From an uncultured Collinsella sp. (GTDB taxonomy: Bacteria; Actinomycetota; Coriobacteriia; Coriobacteriales; Coriobacteriaceae), in NCBI GenBank assembly GCA_900546085.1, contig URBS01000060.1, forward strand, positions 1 through 12,391: DNA of 12,391 nt, read 5' to 3'. The translations under genes were made by a program, and so were the position numbers. Positions 1 to 6,582 of this stretch are shown here, piece by piece (the stretch's first letter is position 1; every line of letters starts with the position of its first letter). The notes beneath the pieces were generated by a model. That model ran no database searches, was not told the origin of the DNA, and saw only the letters and a program-made list of their open reading frames with translations.

Positions 1-1
1 G

Positions 2-2167
2 GACTTGCAGCGACGGACCTCGGGACGCTCTTACACCACGTCTGCGCGCGCCACCGATCAATGGCTTTACCTTTCGCAAATTCAGCTGGTTCCACATGCA
101 ACGGTGCAAAATCTGATCGAAAGCATCGACAATAAACCGCATGGAATATCAGCTGCAGTGGTGGGAAACACCGCCGCGCCACATTCTCAGAGGCCGCGAA
201 AGCGGCTTCCGCTCACGCCGCAGGACTTCCCGTCATCGCTGTCCGTCACGCAGGCCGATATGCTCTATATCCCCGAAAAATCTCTGAGTCCCGCAGCTCA
301 AATGGAAGTCCGCAGGCTTGCAACATTTGCCAACCCAGAATTCTTCCGCGCACAATCTATGCATCAATCGGTATTCCACAAACCGCGGTTCATAGACCTC
401 AGCGAACTTAGAGATGGCTACGTCGCGATTCCCAGAGGCTGCAAGGTTCAACTTGAGCGGCTGCTTCAAGAAGCCGGCGTTTCTGCCCACTATTCAGACA
501 AACGCAAGTCGAGCAATCCAATTGTGATGGCATTTAAAGGGACTCTTCGCCCTGAACAGCAAATTGTCGCTGAAAAGATGCTCGGCTATGAAGACGGGAT
601 CATGTCCGCACCGACGGGGTTCGGCAAAACCGTCATCGGAGCTTATCTTATTGCTGCCATTAGTCTTCCAACGCTCGTCATCGTTCCTAAAACTGCGCTC
701 ATTGCCCAATGGAAATCCCAACTCGAACGATTTCTCGACATCACGGACAACAGAGAGCCCGTCCGAACCCCAAAGGGACGAATCAGCAAAAGACAGCCTC
801 CGCTCATTGGGCAAATCGGAGGAGGCAAGACCGCCATAAGCCGTCTCATCGACATTGCTTCATTCCAGTCGCTATCCGGCAAGGATCCCCAAACCGGCGA
901 GTCATTAGCCAAGGAGTTCGTTCGCGATTACAGTCTCATCATCTGTGACGAATGCCACCATGCGGCCGCGCCACAGCTTGAGCTTGTCCTCAAGTCCGCT
1001 CCTGCCAAATATGTATATGGCCTTTCCGCAACGCCCGAGCGTTCGGACGGACTCACGCGGGCACTCTCGATGCTCTGCGGCCCGGTTCGCTATGTCGTCG
1101 ATCCAAAAACGCAAGCAATCCAGCAGGGGATTCAGCGCATTGTTAGACCGCGTTTCACCGGAATTCGATTACCCACCTACGAACCAGGAGCATCCTTTAA
1201 CCAAATTCTCGATCTCCTGTGTGTACACGCCGCGAGAAACGAAGCAATTATCGAGGACGCCCTCGAGGCCGCATCAAACGGCCGGCATCCGCTTGTGCTA
1301 TCTAAAAGAAAAAAGCATGCCGAAGAGCTATGCAGGCTACTTCAAAGCCGTGGACACGAACCCATACTCTTAACCGGAGAAATCGACGCCAAAGAAAGAA
1401 AAGCAATACTGAAGAGTCTTCCCAGCTTTGAGCATGAGCATCGAATCATCGTCGCAACTGAAAGTCTTCTGGGCGAGGGCTTCGACCTGTCTTACCTTGA
1501 CACTTTGCTCATTGCCACTCCAATATCTTGGGACGGCAGCATAACGCAGCAGGCAGGTAGGCTACACAGAAGCCACGAGGGCAAACAGCGGGTTGAGATA
1601 TTCGACTATGTTGACCTGTCGATACCCATGTTCGCGCGCATGTACCAAAAGAGGCTCAAGACCTACGCCAAGCTGGGGTATGAAGTCTTTGCGGCAAACG
1701 ACAACAGACAGGACGATCGAAATATCCTCGTTAGGTCGGCAAGAGCCGTGGAGGCTTTAGTGAATGACATCGAGAACGCATCGAAAAGCATTTTTATTGC
1801 CGCACCCTACGCGTCCGCCGCATGCCTTGAAAAGCTCGCCGCTGCACTCGCGGATGCCGCTACCCGTGGAATTGCCCTTGAGATTTCTATTGCTTCAACT
1901 CCACGCGATGACGTGAAAGCGATTTTTGCCGAGATGAACGTCAACTATCTCATCAAAGCCGAAGGACGCCTGTGCGCATCAGTGATTGACGAGGAAACTG
2001 TCTGGTATGGAGCTATTCCGTTGCTGGCTTTCCCAAAGAAAGAAGACTGCAGCATTCGTTTCAAAAGCAGCGAAGTCGCAGCCGAGCTTTTGAGCGAAAT
2101 TCAGCGAAAAGTGGAACCGGAGGCCGCGGCGACGAACGGGGTACCCCCAGCAGTTGCGGTTAAATAG
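2..2167 (+). CDS. SF2 DEAD/DEAH-type helicase with degenerate PLD-like C-terminus (5' partial)
   Basis: This is an ATP-dependent superfamily 2 helicase or translocase. The frame is already open at the window edge, so the true start is probably upstream; residues here are numbered from the TTG at base 5. Visible motifs are Walker A GFGKT (about 203-207), a DECH Walker B box (315-318), motif III SATPE (341-345) and motif VI QQAGRLHR (515-522). The last 140 residues resemble a phospholipase D-like domain, with VWYG at 666-669, but its HxK and GSxN residues are absent. The stretch DQWLYLSQI near the start and the overall order resemble the C-terminal half of large primase-helicase proteins annotated as TOTE conflict systems. 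The primase, if present, lies outside the window, so that assignment is inference. Base composition is lower in GC than in the genes to the right, suggesting horizontal acquisition. The stop codon lies within an inverted repeat. The helicase call is firm; the biological role is not. Confidence 0.85.
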   Translation, partial: DLQRRTSGRSYTTSARATDQWLYLSQIQLVPHATVQNLIESIDNKPHGISAAVVGNTAAPHSQRPRKRLPLTPQDFPSSLSVTQADMLYIPEKSLSPAAQMEVRRLATFANPEFFRAQSMHQSVFHKPRFIDLSELRDGYVAIPRGCKVQLERLLQEAGVSAHYSDKRKSSNPIVMAFKGTLRPEQQIVAEKMLGYEDGIMSAPTGFGKTVIGAYLIAAISLPTLVIVPKTALIAQWKSQLERFLDITDNREPVRTPKGRISKRQPPLIGQIGGGKTAISRLIDIASFQSLSGKDPQTGESLAKEFVRDYSLIICDECHHAAAPQLELVLKSAPAKYVYGLSATPERSDGLTRALSMLCGPVRYVVDPKTQAIQQGIQRIVRPRFTGIRLPTYEPGASFNQILDLLCVHAARNEAIIEDALEAASNGRHPLVLSKRKKHAEELCRLLQSRGHEPILLTGEIDAKERKAILKSLPSFEHEHRIIVATESLLGEGFDLSYLDTLLIATPISWDGSITQQAGRLHRSHEGKQRVEIFDYVDLSIPMFARMYQKRLKTYAKLGYEVFAANDNRQDDRNILVRSARAVEALVNDIENASKSIFIAAPYASAACLEKLAAALADAATRGIALEISIASTPRDDVKAIFAEMNVNYLIKAEGRLCASVIDEETVWYGAIPLLAFPKKEDCSIRFKSSEVAAELLSEIQRKVEPEAAATNGVPPAVAVK

Positions 2168-2217
2168 GGACTGTTTTTGACTTATTAGCCGTCAATCAAT
2201 CCCTATTCCACCGCAAC
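2153..2217. repeat. Inverted repeat spanning the helicase stop codon
   Basis: Arms at 2153-2170 and 2200-2217 match at 16 of 18 positions when one is reverse-complemented; the two mismatches lie in the middle. The 29-base loop contains a run of five T. The left arm includes the last codons and the TAG stop (2165-2167) of the helicase, and the right arm ends 15 bases before the toxin stop. It could terminate the two convergent transcripts, but there is no U-tract directly after the stem, so it may instead be a repeat or the end of a small element. Confidence 0.6.
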
Positions 2218-2231
2218 TTAGAAATCGGCAA

Positions 2232-2540
2232 TCAGCCCTGCGGGCCCTGGAACAGCTCCTCATGCGAGCCCATTCTGACCAGCCGGATCACAGGATTAGT
2301 CTTATGCGGTAAGTAGAGAACGACCACGTCGACCATGCCATCGGATAGGTGGAAATCGATGTGGCCGTTGTAGTTTCCGCCCGGGTTTGAAAGCTCATGG
2401 GCACCATATTCCGCGGGAAGCGAGCCGTGAGCTGCAAGCTCTGCGACTGCCGCCTTAAACTCACTCTTTAGCTGCGGATGCATGCGCATCGTTCGTTTGT
2501 AGTCCGCCTTAAATTGAGCCTCGACTTTAATCTCGAACAT
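2232..2540 (-). CDS. YafQ/RelE-family type II toxin (mRNA interferase)
   Basis: This 102-residue protein has the size and pattern of YafQ-type toxins, ribosome-dependent endoribonucleases that cut mRNA during translation. The match to YafQ is clearest at His48 (AHEL), His64 (DFHL), Asp67 and the C-terminal GSHEELF with His93 and Phe97, which line up with the catalytic His, Asp and Phe residues known in E. coli YafQ. The Trp that follows the catalytic Asp in YafQ is not obvious here, where Gly-Met follows. The gene starts two bases after the stop codon of the antitoxin gene, the usual antitoxin-first toxin-antitoxin order. It is presumably held inactive in a complex with that antitoxin, and the pair is autoregulated in known homologues. 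Family assignment is confident; activity is untested. Confidence 0.85.
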   Translation of the reverse strand: MFEIKVEAQFKADYKRTMRMHPQLKSEFKAAVAELAAHGSLPAEYGAHELSNPGGNYNGHIDFHLSDGMVDVVVLYLPHKTNPVIRLVRMGSHEELFQGPQG

Positions 2541-2542
2541 CG

Positions 2543-2842
2543 CTATTCCTCATCGAGGAATGACATAAGCTCATCAGCGTTGTTGAATGACAGGCTATCG
2601 TCCGGCAAAATCCCCAGCTCATGAGCCTCGGCGATCACCATGGCGCGCCTCGTCACCTCGTTGGGCACCTCCGCCCTTCCTACAATCTCAAAAGGAATCC
2701 TTCGCTGATTTACTAGCTGCCGAACGGCAAGATTGAGATAGGAATTGAGGCTGAGGCCGACCGAATCCAAGAACTCAGTCGCCTGCTCCTTGAGCCCCTC
2801 TTCGATTCGAACCGTCGTAGGCTTAACTGTTGCTGTAGACAT
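2543..2842 (-). CDS. RelB/DinJ-family antitoxin
   Basis: This 99-residue protein starts with a ribbon-helix-helix segment (KPTTVRIEEGLKEQATEF followed by the LSLNSYLNLAVRQL helix), typical of DinJ/RelB antitoxins that bind operator DNA as dimers. The C-terminal half is acidic (ending in FLDEE) and in known complexes wraps around the toxin. The start at 2842 is supported by an AGGAGG at 2849-2854, six bases upstream. The toxin gene follows after two bases, so the two are almost certainly translated from one mRNA. A perfect palindrome upstream at 2891-2924 is a good candidate for the autoregulatory operator. Similar modules are common in gut Actinobacteria and Firmicutes and are often mobile. 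Confidence 0.87.
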   Translation of the reverse strand: MSTATVKPTTVRIEEGLKEQATEFLDSVGLSLNSYLNLAVRQLVNQRRIPFEIVGRAEVPNEVTRRAMVIAEAHELGILPDDSLSFNNADELMSFLDEE

Positions 2843-2890
2843 TTGCGACCTCCTCGCCCTCGTCTTTTACACCAGTATACCCAATATAAA

Positions 2891-2924
2891 TGGCAATCTG
2901 ATGTTAGATAACATCAGATTGCCA
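2891..2924. promoter_or_regulatory. Perfect 16-bp-arm palindrome upstream of the toxin-antitoxin operon
   Basis: Arms at 2891-2906 and 2909-2924 are exact reverse complements separated by two bases. The palindrome lies 49 bases upstream of the antitoxin start. A plausible -10 (TATACT read on the minus strand, about 2875-2880) follows it, so the palindrome would cover the -35 region, as expected for a ribbon-helix-helix operator. It also lies just downstream of the LOG-family gene on the same strand and is followed by TTTATATT, so it could act as that gene's terminator. Both readings are inference; the palindrome itself is certain. Confidence 0.7.
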
Positions 2925-2955
2925 TGCGTATTCATGTCGCGTGGGCACGATTGAT

Positions 2956-3714
2956 CTACATCAGCCCGCTGAGCGCAATGTCAACGGCCTCGTTGAGGTC
3001 GTCAGTAATGTGTACCAGATCCGGATCGAGCGGACTGATCATGCCGGCGTCCATCACCGGACCGTTGAGCCAGTCGAACAGGCCCTGCCAGTACTCGCTG
3101 CCCACCAGCACGAGCGGCATGCGCTTGACCTTGTGCGTCTGCACCAGCGTGAGCACCTCGAACATCTCGTCGAGCGTACCAAAGCCACCGGGAAACACGA
3201 TAGCGCCCGAGCTGTATTTGACGAACATGGTCTTGCGCACAAAGAAGTAACGGAAGTCCATGCCAAGGTTCACATATTTGTTGAGCCCGTGCTCGTGCGG
3301 AAGCTCGATACCCAAGCCGACCGACTTGCCGTTGGCGCTCGCCGCTCCCCTGTTGGCCGCCTCCATGACGCCGGGACCACCGCCGGTGATAACCGCCACG
3401 CCGCGCTGGGCGATCTTGCGGCCAACGGCGCGTGCCGCCTTGTAGAGCGGATCGGTCTTGGGCGTGCGGGCACTGCCGAAGATGGTCACTGCAGGACCAA
3501 GCTCGGCAAGTGCGCCAAAACCATCAACGAACTCTGCCTGAATGCGCAGCACGCGCCAGGGGTCGGTGTGCAACCAGTCGGTCGAGTCCTCGGGCGCCAG
3601 CAGGTTGGCGTAGGTGTTGTCCTTGGGAATCATGGGGCCGCGCATGACCACGGGGCCGCGGCGGTACGTCTCGTCGTAGGCAGGCTCGCCCTCGACGTTC
3701 TCATTCTTAATCAT
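2956..3714 (-). CDS. LOG-family protein (TIGR00730-type nucleotide 5'-monophosphate phosphoribohydrolase)
   Basis: This 252-residue cytosolic protein belongs to the lysine-decarboxylase-like / LOG family, whose members split nucleoside 5'-monophosphates into base and ribose 5-phosphate. Visible motifs are GGGPGVMEA at 111-119, the conserved Arg160-Lys161 pair, and the family signature PGGFGTLDE at 175-183. The frame is open further upstream, but the ATG at 3712-3714 has an AGGAG at 3720-3724 five bases away, whereas the longer reading would translate through a terminator hairpin. The N-terminal 50 or so residues look polar and family-variable. The physiological substrate cannot be read from sequence: in bacteria such proteins act in purine nucleotide turnover, and in some plant-associated species in cytokinin activation. 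It lies downstream of tgt, separated by the hairpin, so expression probably depends on readthrough or a local promoter. Confidence 0.9.
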   Translation of the reverse strand: MIKNENVEGEPAYDETYRRGPVVMRGPMIPKDNTYANLLAPEDSTDWLHTDPWRVLRIQAEFVDGFGALAELGPAVTIFGSARTPKTDPLYKAARAVGRKIAQRGVAVITGGGPGVMEAANRGAASANGKSVGLGIELPHEHGLNKYVNLGMDFRYFFVRKTMFVKYSSGAIVFPGGFGTLDEMFEVLTLVQTHKVKRMPLVLVGSEYWQGLFDWLNGPVMDAGMISPLDPDLVHITDDLNEAVDIALSGLM

Positions 3715-3730
3715 GGGTACTCCTATCGAG

Positions 3731-3778
3731 AAAAAGAAAAGCGGGCGGGGTCGACGCCATGCGTCAAACACCCGCCCG
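3731..3778 (-). terminator. Rho-independent terminator between tgt and the LOG-family gene
   Basis: Read on the minus strand, a CGGGCGGG arm (3771-3778) pairs with CCCGCCCG (3742-3749). Inside the loop a second stem GACGC/GCGTC closes on ATG. The structure is followed by a T-rich tract, TTTTCTTTTT (3731-3740). It ends six bases before the AGGAG ribosome binding site of the downstream gene. It should end the tgt transcript, and it could act as an attenuator for the LOG-family gene. Confidence 0.85.
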
Positions 3779-3926
3779 AACATCAACTATTCGGTATGGT
3801 ACCCACGATGCATCAAGCACTTGCAAGCTATCGGTCAGCGGTCGCGCAACCGGTGTCAGCGAATGTGACGACCGGCTGGCGCTCGACCATTGCCGTGCCC
3901 ACGCTCTGCAAGCGTGCCTGTCGCTC
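3779..3926. other. Spacer between tgt and the terminator, no gene seen
   Basis: No coding sequence is supported here. On the minus strand a weak promoter-like pair (TTGCAA, then TACCAT after 19 bases) can be drawn, but neither box is close enough to consensus to call. If the LOG-family gene has its own promoter it should lie here, upstream of the terminator hairpin. Confidence 0.3.
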
Positions 3927-5066
3927 TTAGTAGTCCACCGCCGCAGGGCTGTTCATCCAGTCGCTCACAAACGCGCCGTAGCGGCCCTCGATAATGGCCT
4001 GGCGGGCGCGCTGCATCAGGTTGAGCAGGTAGTAGATGTTGTGCATCGACAGCAGAATGCCGCCGAGCATCTCCTTCTGCGTGACCATGTGACGGATGAG
4101 CGCGCGGCTGTAGCCGCCCGTGCATACCGGGCAGGTGCAGGTGGGGTCGATGGGGCCGCCGTCGTGCGCAAAGCGCGCGTTACGGAAGTTAAGGCGACCT
4201 TCACTGGAGAACGCCGTACCCATGCGACCGGTGCGCGTCGGCAGCACACAGTCGAACATGTCGATGCCCACGCCCACGCCGCGTACGAGCGTGGTGGGGT
4301 TGCCGACACCCATCAGGTAGCGCGGCTTATGCTTGGGCATGTACTCGCTCACGAGCGGCGCCAGGGTCTCGAACATGGTCTCGTGATCCTCGCCCACCGA
4401 ATAGCCACCGATACCATAGCCCGGGAAGTCGCCGCACTCCTCCAGATGGCGCAGCGAACGCAGGCGCAGATCCAGGTGCATGCCGCCCTGAACGATGCCA
4501 AAGAGCGCCTGGTCATCGCGGGTATGCGCCTTATAGCAGCGCTCGGCCCACATGCTCGACAGCTCAACGGCGCGCTCAACGTAGGCGCGCGTGGCGGGAT
4601 AGCCCGGGCACTGGTCGAGCTGCATGCAGATATCGGAGCCGAGTTTCATGGCGATTTCCATGTTGTCCTCGGGCGTCCAAAACACGTGGCGGCCGTCGTA
4701 ATCGTTGACGATAAAGCGCACGCCCTCGTCGGTGAGCTTGACGGCATCGTTGTGGCTGAAGACCTGGAAACCGCCCGAGTCGGTGAGGATGGGGCCGTGC
4801 CAGTTCATGAACTTGTGCAGGCCGCCCAGCTCGGCGATGGTGTCCTCGCCGGGACGCATGGACAGATGATAGGTATTGGCGAGCACGATCTGGGCGCCGA
4901 GCTTCTTGACAGTCTCGGTAGGAATGCCCTTGACGTTTGCCTTGGTGCCCACGGGCATAAAAATCGGCGTCTCGATGTCGCCGTGCGGGGTGTGCAGTAC
5001 GCCGGCACGCGCGTGCGTCGTCGGGTCCTCGGCGATCAGGTCGAATTTAAAAAGGTTCTGGTCCAT
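3927..5066 (-). CDS. tgt: tRNA-guanine(34) transglycosylase (queuine tRNA-ribosyltransferase)
   Basis: Tgt exchanges guanine 34 in the anticodon of Asp, Asn, His and Tyr tRNAs for the deazaguanine precursor preQ1, the key step of queuosine modification in bacteria. The 379-residue length is normal for bacterial Tgt. Visible residues are Asp96 in TDSGGFQ (general acid/base), Asp151, the QGG of the substrate pocket at 193-195, and the nucleophile region GIDMFDCVLPTR, with Asp272 aligning to the known nucleophile. The zinc site is intact: Cys310, Cys312, Cys315 and His341, with the spacing known from the Zymomonas enzyme. The start has an AAGGAG at 5076-5081, nine bases away. A TATAAT box lies upstream. 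It is near queA and queH on the same strand but separated by two unrelated genes. Whether the cell makes preQ1 or scavenges it cannot be told from this window. Confidence 0.97.
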   Translation of the reverse strand: MDQNLFKFDLIAEDPTTHARAGVLHTPHGDIETPIFMPVGTKANVKGIPTETVKKLGAQIVLANTYHLSMRPGEDTIAELGGLHKFMNWHGPILTDSGGFQVFSHNDAVKLTDEGVRFIVNDYDGRHVFWTPEDNMEIAMKLGSDICMQLDQCPGYPATRAYVERAVELSSMWAERCYKAHTRDDQALFGIVQGGMHLDLRLRSLRHLEECGDFPGYGIGGYSVGEDHETMFETLAPLVSEYMPKHKPRYLMGVGNPTTLVRGVGVGIDMFDCVLPTRTGRMGTAFSSEGRLNFRNARFAHDGGPIDPTCTCPVCTGGYSRALIRHMVTQKEMLGGILLSMHNIYYLLNLMQRARQAIIEGRYGAFVSDWMNSPAAVDY

Positions 5067-5103
5067 AAACTGGAACTCCTTGGTTGCGGTTCATACGCAA
5101 ACC

Positions 5104-5133
5104 ATTATACGGGCAACCCGCAAGAAGCACCGA
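5104..5133 (-). promoter_or_regulatory. Candidate tgt promoter
   Basis: On the minus strand a perfect TATAAT (5104-5109) lies 37 bases upstream of the tgt ATG, giving an expected leader of about 30 bases. No good -35 hexamer is visible at 16-18 bases, so the promoter is inferred mainly from the -10 box. Confidence 0.45.
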
Positions 5134-5172
5134 CTCGACAGAAACTGGCGCATTAAACAACTAGTCGTTAGG

Positions 5173-5331
5173 TAGTCGTTGGGGACGTTCTTAAACGACT
5201 AGCCGTCGGGGACAGTCTTCAGCGCCATCTTGCAAAGGAGCGTCCCAATCCACCGGCACTCAGGAACTGTCCCCAAGTGCCGACAAGAGTGTCCCTTGCG
5301 ACTAGTCATTTAAGAACGTCCCCAACGACTA
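5173..5331. repeat. REP-like composite: two inverted GTCCCC hairpin units with an inner pair
   Basis: The outer arms 5173-5202 and 5302-5331 are reverse complements at 29 of 30 positions. Each arm is itself a small hairpin unit, TAGTC...GACTA flanking a core containing GGGGACGTTCTTAAA. Between them is a second inverted pair, GGGGACAGT (5208-5216) and ACTGTCCCC (5266-5274); the latter forms the loop of a seven-base-pair stem (5254-5260 with 5276-5282). The left arm starts within GTAG, reminiscent of the tetranucleotide at the base of REP hairpins mobilised by REP-associated tyrosine transposases. No transposase gene is present in the window, so mobility is inference. Confidence 0.75.
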
Positions 5332-5407
5332 CTTTTCGCCAACAACGCAAACGCCGACGCTCTGGCAACGTCAGCGAGCGGTCGCCAGAGCGAACAAATT
5401 GGCATGA

Positions 5408-5448
5408 AAAGAGGGCGGCATAGACCTTCTGGTCATGCCGCCCTCTTT
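5408..5448 (-). terminator. Bidirectional-looking terminator downstream of the dehydrogenase gene
   Basis: An outer stem of 14 perfect base pairs (5408-5421 with 5435-5448) continues as GACC/GGTC after a single bulged A, closing on the tetraloop TTCT. A-runs on one side and T-runs on the other make it usable in both directions. On the minus strand it ends the short-chain dehydrogenase transcript. Confidence 0.85.
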
Positions 5449-5490
5449 GAATGACAAGTTGTCGCTCTGGTAACCGCGCAGCGTCGGCCC

Positions 5491-5518
5491 GTTACGGCGT
5501 TTGGCAAAACGCCGTAAC
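5491..5518 (-). other. Post-stop hairpin of the dehydrogenase gene
   Basis: Twelve perfect base pairs (5491-5502 with 5507-5518) close on the four-base loop GGCA, only two bases after the TAG stop of the dehydrogenase. No T-tract follows, so it is not a standard terminator. It may protect the mRNA 3' end. The same hairpin with one mismatch follows queA at 8703-8729. Confidence 0.7.
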
Positions 5519-5520
5519 CC

Positions 5521-6321
5521 CTACGGACGCTGGCCCATGCCGCCCTCGAGGGTGACAGTCTCGCCGTTCATATACTTAAAGTCGGGGCCGCAGAGCTGAA
5601 CGACCACGCGGCCGATCTCCTTCTCGACGTCGCCGTAGTGGCCCGCCGGCGGCATGTGGACGTTGGCCTTGAACGCCTCGGGATAGGCATCCTGGAAGTT
5701 CTCGAGCGCAGCGGTCCAAGCAAGCGGGCAGACGATATTGACGTTGATGCCGTCCTTGCCCCACTCGTTGGCGGCGACGCGAGTCAGGCCGCGGATGCCC
5801 TCCTTGGCGGCAGCATAGCTGCACTGGCCGTAGTTGCCAAACAGGCCGGCGCCCGAAGCAAAGTTGACCACGGAGCCCTTGGTCTCTTTCAGGTGCGGAT
5901 AGGCCTTCTGCATGTACAGGTAGGTAGCATACAGACCGGAGTAAATGGCCAGGTTAAACTGATCCATGGTGTGATCGGCAATGGTCACGCCCGAGGCGCT
6001 GGCCTGAGCGTTGTTGACGACGGCGTCGATGCGACCGAACTCCTCAATCGCCTTGTCGATAACGTTCTGCACGACGGCCTCGTTGTCCTGGCCGGCGGAG
6101 ACATCGGCCTGAACAGGCAGAACCTTGACGCCGTACTCAGCCTCGAGAGACTCCTTGGCAGCCTCGAGCTTGGCGACGTTGCGGCCGGTGATGACGAGGT
6201 TCGCGCCCTCCTTGGCAAAAGCGATATCGATGCCGTAGCCGATGGAGCCGGCGGAACCGTCCTTGAGCGTGGCCTTGCCGCCGCCGGTGACGATCACGGT
6301 CTTACCAGTGAAAAGTCCCAT
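5521..6321 (-). CDS. Short-chain dehydrogenase/reductase, possibly a 12-alpha-hydroxysteroid dehydrogenase
   Basis: This 266-residue NAD(P)-dependent oxidoreductase has a Rossmann fold. The start at 6321 is chosen because AAAGGA lies six bases upstream and the protein then begins at MGLFTGKTVIVTGGG. Features are the cofactor-binding TGGG...SIGYGI segment (12-31), which carries an insertion KATLKDGSAG relative to the usual TGxxxGIG; Arg48 after strand 2, suggesting NADP preference; NNAQASASG at 103-111; and the catalytic Ser156, Tyr169 and Lys173. From memory, the NNAQASASG and FASGAGLFGN stretches resemble bile-acid 12-alpha-hydroxysteroid dehydrogenases of gut clostridia and Eggerthella, and a gut actinobacterium fits. 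This is recognition, not an alignment, so the substrate remains tentative. It is monocistronic, flanked downstream by a terminator and repeats. Confidence 0.9.
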   Translation of the reverse strand: MGLFTGKTVIVTGGGKATLKDGSAGSIGYGIDIAFAKEGANLVITGRNVAKLEAAKESLEAEYGVKVLPVQADVSAGQDNEAVVQNVIDKAIEEFGRIDAVVNNAQASASGVTIADHTMDQFNLAIYSGLYATYLYMQKAYPHLKETKGSVVNFASGAGLFGNYGQCSYAAAKEGIRGLTRVAANEWGKDGINVNIVCPLAWTAALENFQDAYPEAFKANVHMPPAGHYGDVEKEIGRVVVQLCGPDFKYMNGETVTLEGGMGQRP

Positions 6322-6421
6322 ACAAAGTCCTTTCAAATCGCGACGGGCCCGCCCGTCGACTGCGCGCATCCAACTTCACGCGCCAAAAGCTGACATGCAA
6401 CTTTAGCGGGTTCAAGTGAAA

Positions 6422-6451
6422 AATAAAGTCCATGGCAGGCGAACGGTGCAA
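6422..6451 (-). promoter_or_regulatory. Possible dehydrogenase promoter
   Basis: On the minus strand TTGCAC (6446-6451) is followed after 18 bases by TTTATT (6422-6427), about 100 bases upstream of the dehydrogenase start. A separate TTGACA (6471-6476) lies further up without a good -10. The rest of the region between the two divergent genes (6322-6615) holds nothing else recognised. Confidence 0.3.
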
Positions 6452-6576
6452 CGTCTTTCGGCGAAGGGAATGTCAAGTAAAAATTGGATAGAGCGACCGA
6501 GTTTTTGTTAACGCAACGAGTCATCGAACACGTTTTGAAACTTTGCTGCGGGGCGCGGGATGTCGGCGCGAGACTT

Positions 6577-6582
6577 TATCAT
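6577..6582 (+). promoter_or_regulatory. Candidate -10 box for the coiled-coil gene
   Basis: TATCAT at 6577-6582 sits 33 bases upstream of the chosen start at 6616, a reasonable leader length. No convincing -35 hexamer is visible at 16-18 bases upstream, so the call is weak. Confidence 0.3.

Larger units (their letters stand above)
5303..5519. repeat. 3'-flank cassette, copy 1 (abuts the dehydrogenase stop)
   Basis: This stretch aligns over its length with 8536-8730, which abuts the queA stop. Shared blocks are the GTCCCC hairpin; TCTGGCAACGTCAGCGA at 5361-5377 (15 of 17 with the other copy); the identical 17-mer starting GACCTTCTGG at 5423-5439; CGCTCTGG at 5463-5470; and an identical 14-mer AAAACGCCGTAACC at 5506-5519 next to the stop. 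A nine-base inverted repeat at 5358-5366 and 5384-5392 is also present. It includes the terminator and post-stop hairpin annotated separately. Confidence 0.7.

Noticed and set aside
2941..3930. 329-codon plus-strand open frame over the LOG-family gene
   Set aside because: It is antisense to a well-supported gene and runs through a terminator hairpin.
3759..5156. 465-codon plus-strand open frame over tgt
   Set aside because: It is antisense to a complete Tgt with an intact active site and zinc ligands; the His/Ala/Val-rich product has no family resemblance.
5173..5331. CRISPR-like repeats
   Set aside because: The repeats are inverted hairpins of different spacing, not direct repeats with regular spacers, and no cas gene is present.
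5521..6321. 7-beta-hydroxysteroid dehydrogenase of Collinsella
   Set aside because: The N-terminal and active-site segments differ clearly from the Collinsella 7-beta enzyme as I remember it. The resemblance is to a different SDR group.
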